DNA of 64,000 nt from positions 62,001-126,000 of the forward strand of contig CACVQR010000003.1 of assembly GCA_902756345.1 (NCBI GenBank), written 5' to 3'. Shown one piece after another: positions 33,753 to 43,675 of the stretch. Within the stretch, counting starts at the first letter, position 1. Each line of letters begins with the position of its first letter. The stretch comes from Fibrobacter succinogenes. Its GTDB lineage: Bacteria > Fibrobacterota > Fibrobacteria > Fibrobacterales > Fibrobacteraceae. The notes under the pieces were generated by a model that ran no database searches, was not told the origin of the DNA, and saw nothing but the letters and a program-made list of their open reading frames with translations. The translations under genes and the position numbers were made by a program.

Positions 33753-35510
33753 ATGGCTAGTATCGGAAAAATCATCGGCGTCAACGGTAACCTGATTCGC
33801 GTCAAGTTCGAAAGCGCCGTGTCCCAGAACGAAGTGGCGTATGCCAAGCTTACTCAGAAAAACAAGGACGGCAAGTCCGAAGTCATCCCCCTCAAGAGCG
33901 AAGTCATCCGTATCCGCGGCGACTACGCCGAACTCCAGGTGTTCGAAGACACCACGGGTTTAAAGACGGGTGACGAGGTGGATTTCACCGGCGAACTTTT
34001 GTCCGTAGAACTTGGCCCCGGCCTCTTGACCCAGGTCTTTGACGGTCTGCAGAACCCGCTCCCGAAGCTTGCCGAAGAATGCGGCTTCTTCCTGCAGCGC
34101 GGTAAATACTTGAAGGCGCTCCCCCGCGACAAGAAGTGGGCGTTTACCCCGGTCGCGAAGGCGGGCGATGTGGTGGTCGCGGGCGATACGCTCGGCACCG
34201 TTCCCGAAGGCGTGTTCACGCACCGCATTATGGTGCCGTTCCGCCTGCTCGGCAAGTGGACCGTGGAATCGGTCTCTGCCGCTGGCGAATTCACTGTAGA
34301 AACTGTTGTTGCTAAACTCAAGAACGCTCACGGCGAAACCCAGGACGTGACCATGGTGCAGACTTGGCCGGTGAAGATGCCGATCAAGGCCTATGAAGAA
34401 CGCCTGCGCCCGAGCAAGCCTTTGACCATGCAGCAGCGCATTATCGATACGTTCTTCCCCGTGATGCAGGGCGGTACGTTCTGTACGCCGGGCCCCTTCG
34501 GTGCCGGCAAGACGGTGCTCCAGCAGCTTATGAGCCGCTACGCCGACGTGGATATCGTGATTTTGGCCGCTTGCGGTGAACGTGCAGGTGAAGTGGTGGA
34601 AACCCTCCGCGAATTCCCTGAACTGATTGACCCGCGTACCGGCAAGTCCCTCATGGAACGTACGCTGATTATTTGTAACACGTCTTCGATGCCGGTGGCT
34701 GCCCGTGAAGCTTCCGTGTACACGGGCGTGACTCTCGCCGAATACTACCGCCAGATGGGCCTGAACGTGCTCCTCTTGGCTGACTCGACTTCCCGTTGGG
34801 CACAGGCTCTGCGTGAAATGAGCGGCCGCTTGGAAGAAATTCCGGGCGAAGAAGCCTTCCCGGCCTACCTCGAATCCGTGATTGCCGCCTTCTATGAACG
34901 CGGTGGCGTGGTTCGCCTGAAGGACGGCTCTACCGGTTCCGTGACGATTTGCGGTTCCGTATCGCCTGCAGGTGGTAACTTCGAAGAGCCGGTGACCCAG
35001 GCTACCTTGAAGGTGGTGGGCGCATTCCTCGGCCTTTCCCGTGAACGTTCCGACCAGCGCCGCTTCCCGGCAATCCACCCGTTGGATTCCTGGTCCAAGT
35101 ACGAAGGCATTATCGATTCCAAGAAGGTTGACGAAGCCCGTCACATCCTCGCAAGCGGCGTGGACGTGAACAACATGATGAAGGTGGTGGGCGAAGAAGG
35201 TACCTCTATCGACGACTTCGTGATTTACCTGAAGTCCGAATACCTCGATGCCGTTTACCTGCAGCAGGACGCCTATAACGAAATTGACGCCGCCTGCTCC
35301 GCAGAACGCCAGAAGTACGTGTTCGACAAGGTTTACACCATCCTCAAGACCCCGATGAAGTTCAGCGAGAAGGACGTCGCCCGTACGTTCTTCCTCAAGC
35401 TTACTCAATCGACGAAGGACTGGAACCGCGTCAAGTTCGATTCCCAGGAATTCAAGGACCTTGAACAAAGTATTTTCGCTTCCGTGAAGGAGGTTTCCGC
35501 TAATGCATAA
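33753..35510 (+). CDS. atpA: V-type ATP synthase catalytic subunit A
   Basis: A 585-residue catalytic subunit. The P-loop is [20 protein letters not shown]; the non-homologous insertion domain precedes it and [15 protein letters not shown] follows, with catalytic Glu in the [10 protein letters not shown] region. The chosen ATG at 33753 has GGAGG 10 nt upstream, giving [12 protein letters not shown]; an in-frame upstream ATG at 33732 lacks a site. It overlaps subunit B by 8 nt. Codon use is strongly biased, as for a highly expressed operon. Confidence 0.95.
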   Translation: MASIGKIIGVNGNLIRVKFESAVSQNEVAYAKLTQKNKDGKSEVIPLKSEVIRIRGDYAELQVFEDTTGLKTGDEVDFTGELLSVELGPGLLTQVFDGLQNPLPKLAEECGFFLQRGKYLKALPRDKKWAFTPVAKAGDVVVAGDTLGTVPEGVFTHRIMVPFRLLGKWTVESVSAAGEFTVETVVAKLKNAHGETQDVTMVQTWPVKMPIKAYEERLRPSKPLTMQQRIIDTFFPVMQGGTFCTPGPFGAGKTVLQQLMSRYADVDIVILAACGERAGEVVETLREFPELIDPRTGKSLMERTLIICNTSSMPVAAREASVYTGVTLAEYYRQMGLNVLLLADSTSRWAQALREMSGRLEEIPGEEAFPAYLESVIAAFYERGGVVRLKDGSTGSVTICGSVSPAGGNFEEPVTQATLKVVGAFLGLSRERSDQRRFPAIHPLDSWSKYEGIIDSKKVDEARHILASGVDVNNMMKVVGEEGTSIDDFVIYLKSEYLDAVYLQQDAYNEIDAACSAERQKYVFDKVYTILKTPMKFSEKDVARTFFLKLTQSTKDWNRVKFDSQEFKDLEQSIFASVKEVSANA

Positions 35511-36804
35511 TGTGGCATACCATCGTATTGAACGCATCGCCGGTTCCGTGATTACGCTCCGTGCCGAAGGTGTAGCAAACCAGGAACTTGCCCAGGTGAC
35601 AAGCTCGTTCGGAACATCCCTTGCCCGCGTGATCCGCATTGACGGCGACATGGTGGACTTGCAGGTGTTCGCAGGTGCCCGCGGTATTTCCACCGACTCC
35701 GAAGTGCGCTTCCTCGGTGAACCGATGAAGGTCCCGTACAGCGAAGCCTTGCTTGGCCGCGTGTTTAACGGTGCTGGTAAGCCCCGCGATAATGGCCCCG
35801 AAGTGGACGGCGAACGCATTACCATCGGCGGCCCCTCCGTGAACCCCGCCAAGCGTATCATCCCGAAGACGATGGTGCGTACGGGTATCCCGATGATCGA
35901 CGTGTTCAACACGCTCGTGGTTTCGCAGAAGCTCCCGATTTTCTCTATCGCCGGTGAACCGTACAACGAACTCCTGGCCCGCATTGCCTTGCAGGCCGAA
36001 GTGGACGTGATTGTTCTCGGCGGTATGGGCCTGAAGCACGATGACTACCTGTACCTGAAGGACTTCCTCGAAAAGAACGGTGCCCTTAGCCGTACGGTGA
36101 TGTTCATGCACACCGCCTCTGACCCGATCGTGGAATGCTTGCTCGTGCCGGATGCATCCCTTGCCGTGGCTGAAAAGTTCGCCACCGAAGGCAAAAACGT
36201 GCTCGTGCTCCTTACCGACATGACGAACTTTGCCGACGCCATGAAGGAAATCGCCATTACGATGGAACAGATTCCGTCGAACCGCGGTTACCCTGGCGAC
36301 CTTTACTCTCAGCTTGCTAGCCGTTACGAAAAGGCTGTGGACTTTGAAGGCTCGGGCTCCATCACTATCCTTGCTGTTACGACCATGCCTGGTGACGACG
36401 TGACCCACCCGGTTCCGGACAACACCGGTTACATTACCGAAGGTCAGTTCTACCTGCGCAAGGGCCGTATCGAACCGTTCGGTTCTCTGTCTCGTTTGAA
36501 ACAGCAGGTGAACGGTAAGACCCGTAGCGACCACCGTACCATCATGAACACCATGATCCAGCTGTACGCAAGTTACAAGGAAACTTTGGAAAAGCAGTCC
36601 ATGGGCTTCAACATGAGTAACTGGGACCAGAAGCTGTTGAAGTATGGCCAGCGCTTCGAAAAGGAAATGATGGACCTGTCCGTCAACATTCCGCTCGAAA
36701 AGGCTTTGGACCTTGGCTGGGAAATCCTTGCTGACTGTTTCGCACCCGAAGAAACGGGTATTCCGACCAAGATGATCAACGAATATTGGCCCAAGAAGGG
36801 GTAA
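35503..36804 (+). CDS. atpB: V-type ATP synthase regulatory subunit B
   Basis: A 433-residue non-catalytic subunit, normal for the family. As usual the P-loop is degenerate ([16 protein letters not shown]), and the conserved motifs [17 protein letters not shown] and [20 protein letters not shown] are present. It starts within the end of subunit A, and AAGGAGG lies upstream. The stop is separated by a single base from the start of subunit D. Confidence 0.95.
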   Translation: MHNVAYHRIERIAGSVITLRAEGVANQELAQVTSSFGTSLARVIRIDGDMVDLQVFAGARGISTDSEVRFLGEPMKVPYSEALLGRVFNGAGKPRDNGPEVDGERITIGGPSVNPAKRIIPKTMVRTGIPMIDVFNTLVVSQKLPIFSIAGEPYNELLARIALQAEVDVIVLGGMGLKHDDYLYLKDFLEKNGALSRTVMFMHTASDPIVECLLVPDASLAVAEKFATEGKNVLVLLTDMTNFADAMKEIAITMEQIPSNRGYPGDLYSQLASRYEKAVDFEGSGSITILAVTTMPGDDVTHPVPDNTGYITEGQFYLRKGRIEPFGSLSRLKQQVNGKTRSDHRTIMNTMIQLYASYKETLEKQSMGFNMSNWDQKLLKYGQRFEKEMMDLSVNIPLEKALDLGWEILADCFAPEETGIPTKMINEYWPKKG

Positions 36805-36805
36805 T

Positions 36806-37438
36806 ATGGCGAAGGTCAAGTTAACTAAAAACGCCCTCAAGGCGGAACGCGACGCATTGAAGCGCTTCCAGCGCTATCTGCCGACGTTGCTGTTGAAAAA
36901 GCAGCAGTTGCAGATGGAAATGCGCACGCTCCAGGAGAGGGTGATGGCTAAGCGAGAAGAGGAGGACAAGCTCCGCAAGAGCATGGCCTCCTGGATTTCG
37001 CTGTTTGCCGAACCCATCGAATGGTCAAAGTACCTGTCGGTGAAGGAAGTGCGCCAGGGCGAAGGTAACATTGCCGGCGTGAAGATTCCGACATACGACG
37101 GGGTAGACTTTAATATCTCGATTCCGGATTTCTTTACCACGCCCGTGTGGCTGGACGACGGTATCAGAAGCCTTCAGGGCCTGATTTCGCTGCGTCTGGA
37201 ACGCCGTGTGCTTGAAAAGCAGTACGAACTCCTCTCGAAGGAACTGCGTACCACGAGCCAGCGCGTGAACCTGTTCGAAAAGGTGAAGATTCCGGAAGCG
37301 AAGGAAAATATCCGCGTCATCAACATCTTCCTGGGCGACCAGCAGACGTCCGGCGTTGCCCGCAGCAAGCTTGCTAAGGGTAAGGCTACCGCTCGTACCG
37401 CTGCTCAGGATGCACTCGCGAAGGAGGCCGCCGCATGA
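36806..37438 (+). CDS. atpD: V-type ATP synthase subunit D (central rotor stalk)
   Basis: A 210-residue subunit with long N- and C-terminal helices that form the rotor coiled coil. It begins MAKVKLTKNALKAERDALKR, and the C-terminal helix includes QRVNLFEKVKIPEAKENIR, the family signature. An extended Ala-rich tail follows. It overlaps the subunit I gene by 4 nt (ATGATT). Confidence 0.93.
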   Translation: MAKVKLTKNALKAERDALKRFQRYLPTLLLKKQQLQMEMRTLQERVMAKREEEDKLRKSMASWISLFAEPIEWSKYLSVKEVRQGEGNIAGVKIPTYDGVDFNISIPDFFTTPVWLDDGIRSLQGLISLRLERRVLEKQYELLSKELRTTSQRVNLFEKVKIPEAKENIRVINIFLGDQQTSGVARSKLAKGKATARTAAQDALAKEAAA

Positions 37439-39375
37439 TTACTCCTATGAAGAAAGTGACGGTGCTGACGGTTGCAGGTGCGGTTGAAGAGACGCTCCAG
37501 GCGCTCCGTACGCTTGAAATTTTGCACCTCACGCCCCTCAAGGCGGCTGCAGGCGCCAAGCTGAACCATGCCCGCGGTGAAGTAAACCGCGTGCAGAAGG
37601 CCTTGGAAGTGGTGCCCGAAAAAGCCCCGAAGGGTGTGACTCCCGTGAACCCTTCGGCAAGCTCAGGGACCTCTGCAGCGAGCCTTATCGATGAAATCCA
37701 GCAACTGGTTGCCGAAAGCAAGCAGGCGGAAATCGACAAGGAACAGGCTGAAGAGGAACTCACCAAACTTTCCATGTTCAAGAACCTGGACCCCGCAACG
37801 GCAGCAGCCCTGCAGGCGAAGGGTATCTTTGTCAAACTGTACCAGCTCCATGACGGTAAAGTCCCGTTCGAACTCGAGGGCGAAGGTTCTATCGAGGAAT
37901 TCGGCCAGGATGAAAACGGCAAGTACGTGGCTGTCGTGAGCAGGGGAGATGCCCCTGTGGCCGTGAAGGGTAACTTCACCGAACTCACGATGCCGCAGAA
38001 GTCGCTTGCCGAATACCGCGAAATGGAAGCGAAAGCCAAGGAAACGCTTGCCCGCGTCGAAAAACGCCTGGGTGAACTTTCGGGTGCGCGCGAATCTATC
38101 GAAGACAAACTCCTCGAAGTGGGTGACGACTACCGCATGGTCGAAGCCGAAGCCTCGATGGTAGGCGACAAGAACGTCGCCGCCGTGCAGGGCTTCTGCC
38201 CCGCACCGCGCGTAGGCGAACTCGAAAAGGCCGCCCGCGAGCACGGCTGGGGCCTCCTGGTGGACGACCCAGCCGACGACGACGACATCCCGACGCTGTT
38301 GACCTATAGCAAGCTCAGCCGCCCCATGCAGTTCCTGTACGATATCATCGGCATTTCGCCGGGGTACAAGGAAGTGGACGTGTCGGCCGTGTTCCTTTGC
38401 TTCTTCAGCATCTTCTTTGCGATGATCGTGGGGGATACCGCTTACGGGTTGCTCTTCCTCGGTTTGGCGCTTTTTGCACGCAAGAAAATGCCGAAAGCGA
38501 ACCCTGCTGGTTTCCACTTTATCTACCTCATGAGCATCGCCACCATCGTGTGGGGTGTTATCAACGCAAGCTTCTTGGGACTTAGCCCAGCGCTTGCGGG
38601 GTGGACGTATTACCTGGATATCACCAACTACGGCTGGTTGCCTGAACCGCTGAAGAACGCGATGCTCTGGATCCGCACGAGCGCCCCGACTGACCCTGCG
38701 AAGTTTGAAGCCTACAAGGCTTTCGCCCAGTCGATCACGATTCTGCCCGATAGCTTCGTGCCGAAGGCGGCGGGTGCCTCCCAGATGCAGCATATCCAGC
38801 TGTTCTGCTTCTGCATCGCCGTGGTCCACCTGAGTATCGCCCACGTGTGGAACGTGTGCGTGCGCATCAAGCGCAAGGATTCCACGTTCATGGCGCAGGT
38901 GGGCTGGCTCATCGGCTGCTGGGTGATGTTCTTCCTGGCGTGCCAGATGGTGCTCGGTATCGACATGCCGAAGTTCGTCATCCCGATGTTCATCGTGGAA
39001 GCGGTACTCCTGGTGCTCTTTACCGTGCCGCCCAAGAGGCTCAAGCAGGACTTCATCAGCATCCCGATGCTCGTCTTGGACGTGGTGAACAGCTTTACCG
39101 ACGTGATCAGCTACATCCGTCTGTTTGCCGTGGGCATGTCCGGCGCGGCCATTGCCGAGGCGTTCAACGACATGCTTTCGCCGCTGTTCGGCTCCGCTGT
39201 CGGTATCGCCGGTGCTGCATTCCTGCTGCTCTTTGTGCATGGCCTGAACATCGCGCTTGCGGTCATGGGCGTCGCCGTCCACGCCGTACGTCTGAATACA
39301 CTCGAATTTTCAAATGGACTTGGCCAGGAATGGAGCGGATTCGCATTCGCCCCCTTCGCCAAGCAGAAAAATTAA
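37435..39375 (+). CDS. atpI: V-type ATP synthase membrane subunit I (a)
   Basis: A 646-residue stator subunit: a cytoplasmic N-terminal half with coiled coils (residues about 1-290), then about seven membrane helices. YIRLFAVGMSGAAIAEAFN contains the key Arg opposite the proton or sodium site of subunit K. The cytoplasmic part is somewhat short and includes an acidic loop (DDPADDDDIPT). It is translationally coupled to subunit D. Confidence 0.93.
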   Translation: MITPMKKVTVLTVAGAVEETLQALRTLEILHLTPLKAAAGAKLNHARGEVNRVQKALEVVPEKAPKGVTPVNPSASSGTSAASLIDEIQQLVAESKQAEIDKEQAEEELTKLSMFKNLDPATAAALQAKGIFVKLYQLHDGKVPFELEGEGSIEEFGQDENGKYVAVVSRGDAPVAVKGNFTELTMPQKSLAEYREMEAKAKETLARVEKRLGELSGARESIEDKLLEVGDDYRMVEAEASMVGDKNVAAVQGFCPAPRVGELEKAAREHGWGLLVDDPADDDDIPTLLTYSKLSRPMQFLYDIIGISPGYKEVDVSAVFLCFFSIFFAMIVGDTAYGLLFLGLALFARKKMPKANPAGFHFIYLMSIATIVWGVINASFLGLSPALAGWTYYLDITNYGWLPEPLKNAMLWIRTSAPTDPAKFEAYKAFAQSITILPDSFVPKAAGASQMQHIQLFCFCIAVVHLSIAHVWNVCVRIKRKDSTFMAQVGWLIGCWVMFFLACQMVLGIDMPKFVIPMFIVEAVLLVLFTVPPKRLKQDFISIPMLVLDVVNSFTDVISYIRLFAVGMSGAAIAEAFNDMLSPLFGSAVGIAGAAFLLLFVHGLNIALAVMGVAVHAVRLNTLEFSNGLGQEWSGFAFAPFAKQKN

Positions 39376-39414
39376 ACCAAGGGATGATTCCCGCTACTTA
39401 ATGAGGAAAAAACA

Positions 39415-39870
39415 ATGGAACCGAATACAATGGTTACTCTCGCTAAAATGGGTGCTGCTGCCGCTCTCGGCATTTCGGCAATGGGCTCCGCCCTTGGTTG
39501 CGGAACGGCTGGTATGTCCGCCATCACCATGTGGAAGAAGGCTTATGCCCAGGGCAAGTCGGCACTCTTCACCTTGCTGGTGTTCGTGGGTGCCCCGATT
39601 TCCCAGACGATTTACGGCATGTTGCTCATGAACTTCATCCTGAGCAAGGCTGCTGAAAACGGCTTTACCAACTGGGGCGGCTGCCTCGGTGCCGGTATCT
39701 TCGGTGGCCTCGGCATGATGGCTTCTGCCTGGTACCAGGGCAAGTCCGCGGCCGTGGCTTGCGACGCCCTTGGTGAAACTGGCAAGGGCATGGTGAACTA
39801 CCTGATGGTGCTCGGTATCGTGGAAACCGTGGCCCTGTTCGTTCTCGTGTTCTCCATGATGGTGCTCTAA
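39415..39870 (+). CDS. atpK: V-type ATP synthase rotor subunit K, copy 1
   Basis: A 151-residue four-helix proteolipid made of two hairpins. The first hairpin has FVGAPISQTIYGMLLM, and the second carries the ion-binding Glu in VLGIVETVALFVL. The SQTIYG motif resembles the helix-2 ligands of Na+-binding rotors (Thr-Gln), but the first hairpin has no Glu, so ion choice is uncertain. A tandem paralogue follows after 18 nt. Confidence 0.92.
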   Translation: MEPNTMVTLAKMGAAAALGISAMGSALGCGTAGMSAITMWKKAYAQGKSALFTLLVFVGAPISQTIYGMLLMNFILSKAAENGFTNWGGCLGAGIFGGLGMMASAWYQGKSAAVACDALGETGKGMVNYLMVLGIVETVALFVLVFSMMVL

Positions 39871-39888
39871 TCCAGCGAGGTAACACGT

Positions 39889-40344
39889 ATGGATCAAGCT
39901 CAACTTTTAACGCTCGCGAAACTCGGCGCGGTGGCGGCCCTGGGCCTTGCCGCGGTGGGTTCTGCGCTGGGCTGCGGGACTGCCGGCATGGCGGCCATCG
40001 GGGCCTGGAAGAAGGCGTATCTCAAGGGTAAGAACGCGCTGTTTACGCTGCTCATCTTCGTGGGCGCGCCGATTGCGCAGACAATCTACGGCATGTTGCT
40101 GATGATGTACATCCTGAACAAGTCCCAGGCGGCTCCGGCCAACTGGGCGGCGTATCTCGGTGTGGGCATCTTCGGTGGCATCGGCATGATGGCCTCTGCC
40201 TGGTACGTGGGCAAGTCGGCGGCAGACGCCTGCAACGCCCTCGGCGAAACCGGCAAGGGCCTCGTGAACTACCTGATGGTCTTGGGCGTCGGTGAAACCG
40301 TCGCGCTGTTCGTCATGGTGTTCTCGATGATGCTCGTGAGCTAG
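39889..40344 (+). CDS. V-type ATP synthase rotor subunit K, copy 2 (tandem paralogue)
   Basis: A 151-residue paralogue of the preceding proteolipid, most similar in the two QTIYG and ETGKG regions. The ion-binding Glu is retained (GVGETVALFVMV), so it should be functional and could form mixed rotor rings with copy 1. The TAG stop is followed at once by a family A heptad repeat (TAGACAGTAGG). Confidence 0.92.
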   Translation: MDQAQLLTLAKLGAVAALGLAAVGSALGCGTAGMAAIGAWKKAYLKGKNALFTLLIFVGAPIAQTIYGMLLMMYILNKSQAAPANWAAYLGVGIFGGIGMMASAWYVGKSAADACNALGETGKGLVNYLMVLGVGETVALFVMVFSMMLVS

Positions 40345-40418
40345 TAGACAGTAGGAAGTAGACCGTAGGAAGTGTCATCCTGAGCGAAACGCCGTGAGGC
40401 GTGGAGTCGAAGGATCTC
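40345..40418. repeat. Heptad family A segment fused to a GTCATCCTGAGCG palindromic repeat
   Basis: TAGACAGTAGGAAGTAGACC (from 40345) starts directly after the TAG stop of the second K gene. At 40372 it passes into GTGTCATCCTGAGCGAAACG and ends CGAAGGATCT at 40418, the same repeat found inside the RNA methyltransferase gene. Confidence 0.85.
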
Positions 40419-40425
40419 CTATTAC

Positions 40426-40463
40426 AAAAAGACGAGTGATATTCAATCACCCGTCTTTTTGTT
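40426..40463. terminator. Bidirectional terminator after the V-type ATPase operon
   Basis: Stem AAAAAGACGAGTGAT/ATCACCCGTCTTTTT with one mismatch, flanked by A- and T-runs. Confidence 0.85.
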
Positions 40464-40554
40464 TACTATGACTTGACTATCCGAAAATTTGGGTAGTTTA
40501 AATTATTTAGCAATACAATAATGCCTCAATAATTACATTATGAGGTAATAAGGC

Positions 40555-42708
40555 TTACTTGAGCGTCACGCTACGGCTTATTCCATTCATTCGGACGATG
40601 TAGTTGCCCGGGGTTTGCAGGGTGATGCTTGTCGTTGTTCCGGCAAGCGGCTTCGCAACAACCAAGTGACCGAGCGCATCGAAGATGCGGACATTCCCGC
40701 CCTGAGTATTGGAGAGCGTAATCGTCATGCCATTCACCGCAAGGTTGAATGTTTTTTGCGGGGGTGCCATCACGAAATCCGACTTCTCCGACGAACTGCT
40801 ATTTGCCTTTGACGACGAAGACTTCGCTTCGCTTGAAGAAGATTCCTGCTTTGCAGAAGAACTACTCGGCACAACGCTAGACGAACTCTGTTCTTCAGAA
40901 GAATTCGAAGGCGGAGCCACAGAACTAGAGGAATCTTCCTTTGAAGAACTAGACGATTTCTCAGAGCTGCTGCTTGGAGCCTGCGACGAGCTAGATTCAA
41001 CAGACGATGACGAAATTGATGAAGACGATTCCGTGCTAGAACTATTCGACTGCGAGCTGCTGGACAGACCAAACTTCGAATAGAATTCTTCACAGGTTCC
41101 CTCGCTTACGAGAATCGGATAATTGCCCTCGCAGTATTGCCAGACGCCGCTATCGTCATCAAGGCCTGCATTCGTGTTGAGAGTTTCAACAAAAGCCGGC
41201 GACTGCATGACCGCGGTCGTTTTGCCAAGGACATTTGTCTGTGTTGAATTTCCATCAAGTTTTCCAACAGCGTGCATTGTGTCAGGGATAGAAATGGCTT
41301 TGTCATAGTAAACGTTGCTTAAACGGCTATATGACGCTTCAAAAGTAACACCACCATACCTGTGATTTTTTGCATTTTTTTTAGTTTTTAGAACTCCATA
41401 CGATGCACTTATTTGAGAATTGTTATAAGACGCGCCCTGTATACTAGCCACAAGAGATGATGCATAGAAGAAATTTTTACTTCCAATATTTACTCCTTCT
41501 CCTATGATTAGGTTCGATCGAGAATTATTCAAATCACATAGATTTGCTTCACCAGCAATTCCACCAACATAAACATTATAATAGGTTCCGCTATTACTAT
41601 TATTGGGTGAAACGAGCGAATCTATTTGTATGTTTGCATATGAACCAGAAACAATTCCTCCTAGATCTGCAGAACCAGAAGTATAACCATCCATATCCCC
41701 TACGATCCCTCCTATACTCCCATCGCCAACACCATTTACAATTAGCGATTCAACAAAAGCGATACTATTGAGAATTTGGGTATTTTCACTAGTACTTGCG
41801 ACAATTCCACCAAAAACCATATGAATGGGACTTGATTCTTTGTTCTGTAATTTTATTTTCCCATTAAACAGACAGTTTTCTACAATACCATTTTTTCCTG
41901 AATATACGGAAATCCCACCAAAATACCCATTAGTTACAACCACCTTATTTATTGGTTCAAAAGCGCAATTTTTTATTTTCCCATAATTACTTATAGCGAT
42001 TCCAGCCCTATCAGCACTCTGTTCTATTTTATTAAATGCACCACCTGAATAGTAGCTAGAATAAAAAGCTCCAATTGCTCCCTTACTATTACAATTTTCT
42101 ATCAACCCCCTATTTGTATATGCTATACCAAAATTTTTTGCGAAACAATTTTTTATAGTACCATAATTTGTGTACGCAAAACCAGCAATTTGTTTCGCAC
42201 CATCATTCTCTTCAATAGAATTTTCAATCAATCCATGGTTTAATGCCACCCATGTAACAACATTACTTTTCTTTACAGAAAAATTCCTGAGGATAAAATT
42301 TTCACCTGTATAACCAAATATTGCGCCATTGGAGAACAACCCAAAGATTGTAAAACCAGCTCCATCAAAAATGCCGTCGTATACACTTGAATTAGAAACT
42401 CCAATGGTTGATGATGAAATTTTGCTAGTTAGAGAATCATTGTCCATAAAATGGATGTCATTCCCAAGAATTGCATTTATCTTACTTTCACCATTTTCAT
42501 TCACCTGATACGCAAACCAAGCAAGTTCACTCGGACTTGTGATAACGTAATATTCAACGCCATCTATTTCTTTGGAAGATGGTTTTGATGTTGAGCCATC
42601 CCAGTCTTCGGCAAAAGCCATGCTGAATACCCCCGCCAAAAGGCTGAGGACGATTGCTTTGATAGCCGAAAAACGACTCGGACAGGAGGGGCGGGTCTGG
42701 GTGGTCAT
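40555..42708 (-). CDS. Secreted GLUG-like surface protein with Ser-rich linker and sorting domain
   Basis: A 717-residue secreted protein. The signal peptide ends at FSMAFA, the same A(E)DWDGS mature start as the 1317-4832 protein. Residues of about 40-540 show GLUG-like beta-helix repeats with many GIVGD and IENC-like motifs. An approximately 90-residue Ser/Glu-rich linker (SSSQSNSSSTESSSSISS) follows, then a C-terminal Por/T9SS-like domain with VNGMTITLSNTQGGNVRIFD. The central part, about 41300-42500, is clearly more AT-rich than its surroundings, suggesting acquisition or relaxed selection. AAGGAGCCGCCT precedes the ATG. Confidence 0.78.
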   Translation of the reverse strand: MTTQTRPSCPSRFSAIKAIVLSLLAGVFSMAFAEDWDGSTSKPSSKEIDGVEYYVITSPSELAWFAYQVNENGESKINAILGNDIHFMDNDSLTSKISSSTIGVSNSSVYDGIFDGAGFTIFGLFSNGAIFGYTGENFILRNFSVKKSNVVTWVALNHGLIENSIEENDGAKQIAGFAYTNYGTIKNCFAKNFGIAYTNRGLIENCNSKGAIGAFYSSYYSGGAFNKIEQSADRAGIAISNYGKIKNCAFEPINKVVVTNGYFGGISVYSGKNGIVENCLFNGKIKLQNKESSPIHMVFGGIVASTSENTQILNSIAFVESLIVNGVGDGSIGGIVGDMDGYTSGSADLGGIVSGSYANIQIDSLVSPNNSNSGTYYNVYVGGIAGEANLCDLNNSRSNLIIGEGVNIGSKNFFYASSLVASIQGASYNNSQISASYGVLKTKKNAKNHRYGGVTFEASYSRLSNVYYDKAISIPDTMHAVGKLDGNSTQTNVLGKTTAVMQSPAFVETLNTNAGLDDDSGVWQYCEGNYPILVSEGTCEEFYSKFGLSSSSQSNSSSTESSSSISSSSVESSSSQAPSSSSEKSSSSSKEDSSSSVAPPSNSSEEQSSSSVVPSSSSAKQESSSSEAKSSSSKANSSSSEKSDFVMAPPQKTFNLAVNGMTITLSNTQGGNVRIFDALGHLVVAKPLAGTTTSITLQTPGNYIVRMNGISRSVTLK

Positions 42709-42982
42709 AGGCGGCTCCTTGGAAAGATTATTCCTAAATATATATTATCGCAGTCGGCTTTGCAAAGAAAACGATACATTTTGGGGCTTTCTGCGGTTAT
42801 TCCAGGTTTAATACTCAAAAGACCATTCTAACAGCATGGTTGAAATGCTGAAATTATTTAGCAGAAATAATATTTCTTATTAAGTATTTATTCAAAATAA
42901 AACTTTTTTGCAATAGCCAAGGTGCCATGAGTTAGGCTTGCCTTTCCCGTAAAAAAAATATATATTGATGGTGGAGGCCCCT

Positions 42983-43270
42983 ATGGAAATGACAACAGTG
43001 CAGCTAAAAGTTCCTGTGGCTATGGAACCGTATATTGCGACGAAGCCCGATGGCGAACTTGTCCAGTTGGCCCTGTTGTTGCATCCGTTCGTGAAGAACG
43101 AGACCATTTCGCATGGTCGTGCCGCAGAAATCCTCGGCATCACGAAGTGGCAACTTATCGAACTTTACGCCAAAGAGGGTTTTGCCTATTTCGACATGGA
43201 TTGGAGCGAGGTGGAAGAGGATGTGGCGACTTATGAACGCCTGAAAGCCAAAGAGGCCGCACAGGTATGA
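42983..43270 (+). CDS. UPF0175 family antitoxin-like protein
   Basis: A 95-residue protein with an N-terminal beta segment (VQLKVPVAMEPYI), then a helix-turn-helix region HGRAAEILGITKWQLIELYA, the UPF0175 signature. The ATG at 42983 follows GGAGG; upstream in-frame codons are discounted. Its stop overlaps the ATG of a truncated PIN-domain gene (ATGA), the usual antitoxin-toxin order, but the partner is broken. Confidence 0.85.
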   Translation: MEMTTVQLKVPVAMEPYIATKPDGELVQLALLLHPFVKNETISHGRAAEILGITKWQLIELYAKEGFAYFDMDWSEVEEDVATYERLKAKEAAQV

Positions 43271-43434
43271 TTGTCGTCTCCGATACCACGCCGCTAATTT
43301 CCCTCCTAAAAATTCGACGCCTTGATTTGCTGGAAAGCCTCCATATGGCTCTTGATGCGAAAATAAATTATATTAATGATGTAAAAAGGGAAAAATATGG
43401 TGTTCGCCGAAAACATACTACGGATATTCCGTGA
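43267..43434 (+). pseudogene. Truncated DUF3368-type PIN toxin
   Basis: 55 codons starting MIVVSDTTPLISLLKIRRLD, the conserved N-terminus of DUF3368 PIN-domain toxins with the first catalytic Asp. Similarity ends near residue 26 (LLESLH), after which the frame reads into the mntA upstream region and stops at 43434, overlapping mntA by 38 nt. The remaining three or so acidic catalytic residues and most of the usual 150-residue domain are missing, so the toxin is dead. Confidence 0.75.
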
Positions 43435-43675
43435 AAACAAGCTTCTTGCAAAGTATCGCTTGAAGGATGTCTTTGTATTCGGCTCGTCTGTCCGGACGGC
43501 GACTCCCAATGACATTGACCTGCTGGTTCGTGATTACCAGGACTACAATGACCTGTTGTCTTTGCGAAAGGAACTTTCTGAAAAGACTGGCAAGTCCGTG
43601 GATGTCGTCATAGAGAAATTTGCAAACCCCATTATTTTGTATCGAGCAAACAAGGAGTCCATCCGTGTCGAATGA
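43397..43675 (+). CDS. mntA: MntA-like minimal nucleotidyltransferase antitoxin
   Basis: A 92-residue nucleotidyltransferase with the minimal GS-x-DxD site: VFGSSVRTATPNDIDLLV. In MntA/HepT pairs this protein adds AMP to the toxin HepT and silences it. It starts MVFAENILRIFREN after AAAGGG, inside the remnant of the PIN gene. It overlaps hepT by 11 nt. Confidence 0.85.
   Translation: MVFAENILRIFRENKLLAKYRLKDVFVFGSSVRTATPNDIDLLVRDYQDYNDLLSLRKELSEKTGKSVDVVIEKFANPIILYRANKESIRVE

Noticed and set aside
33960-35984. A 674-codon antisense frame across the V-ATPase A and B genes
   Set aside because: It overlaps highly conserved genes with biased codons, and its His/Arg-rich composition and lack of ribosome-binding site mark it as a shadow. 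The same applies to the antisense frame at 37663-39282.
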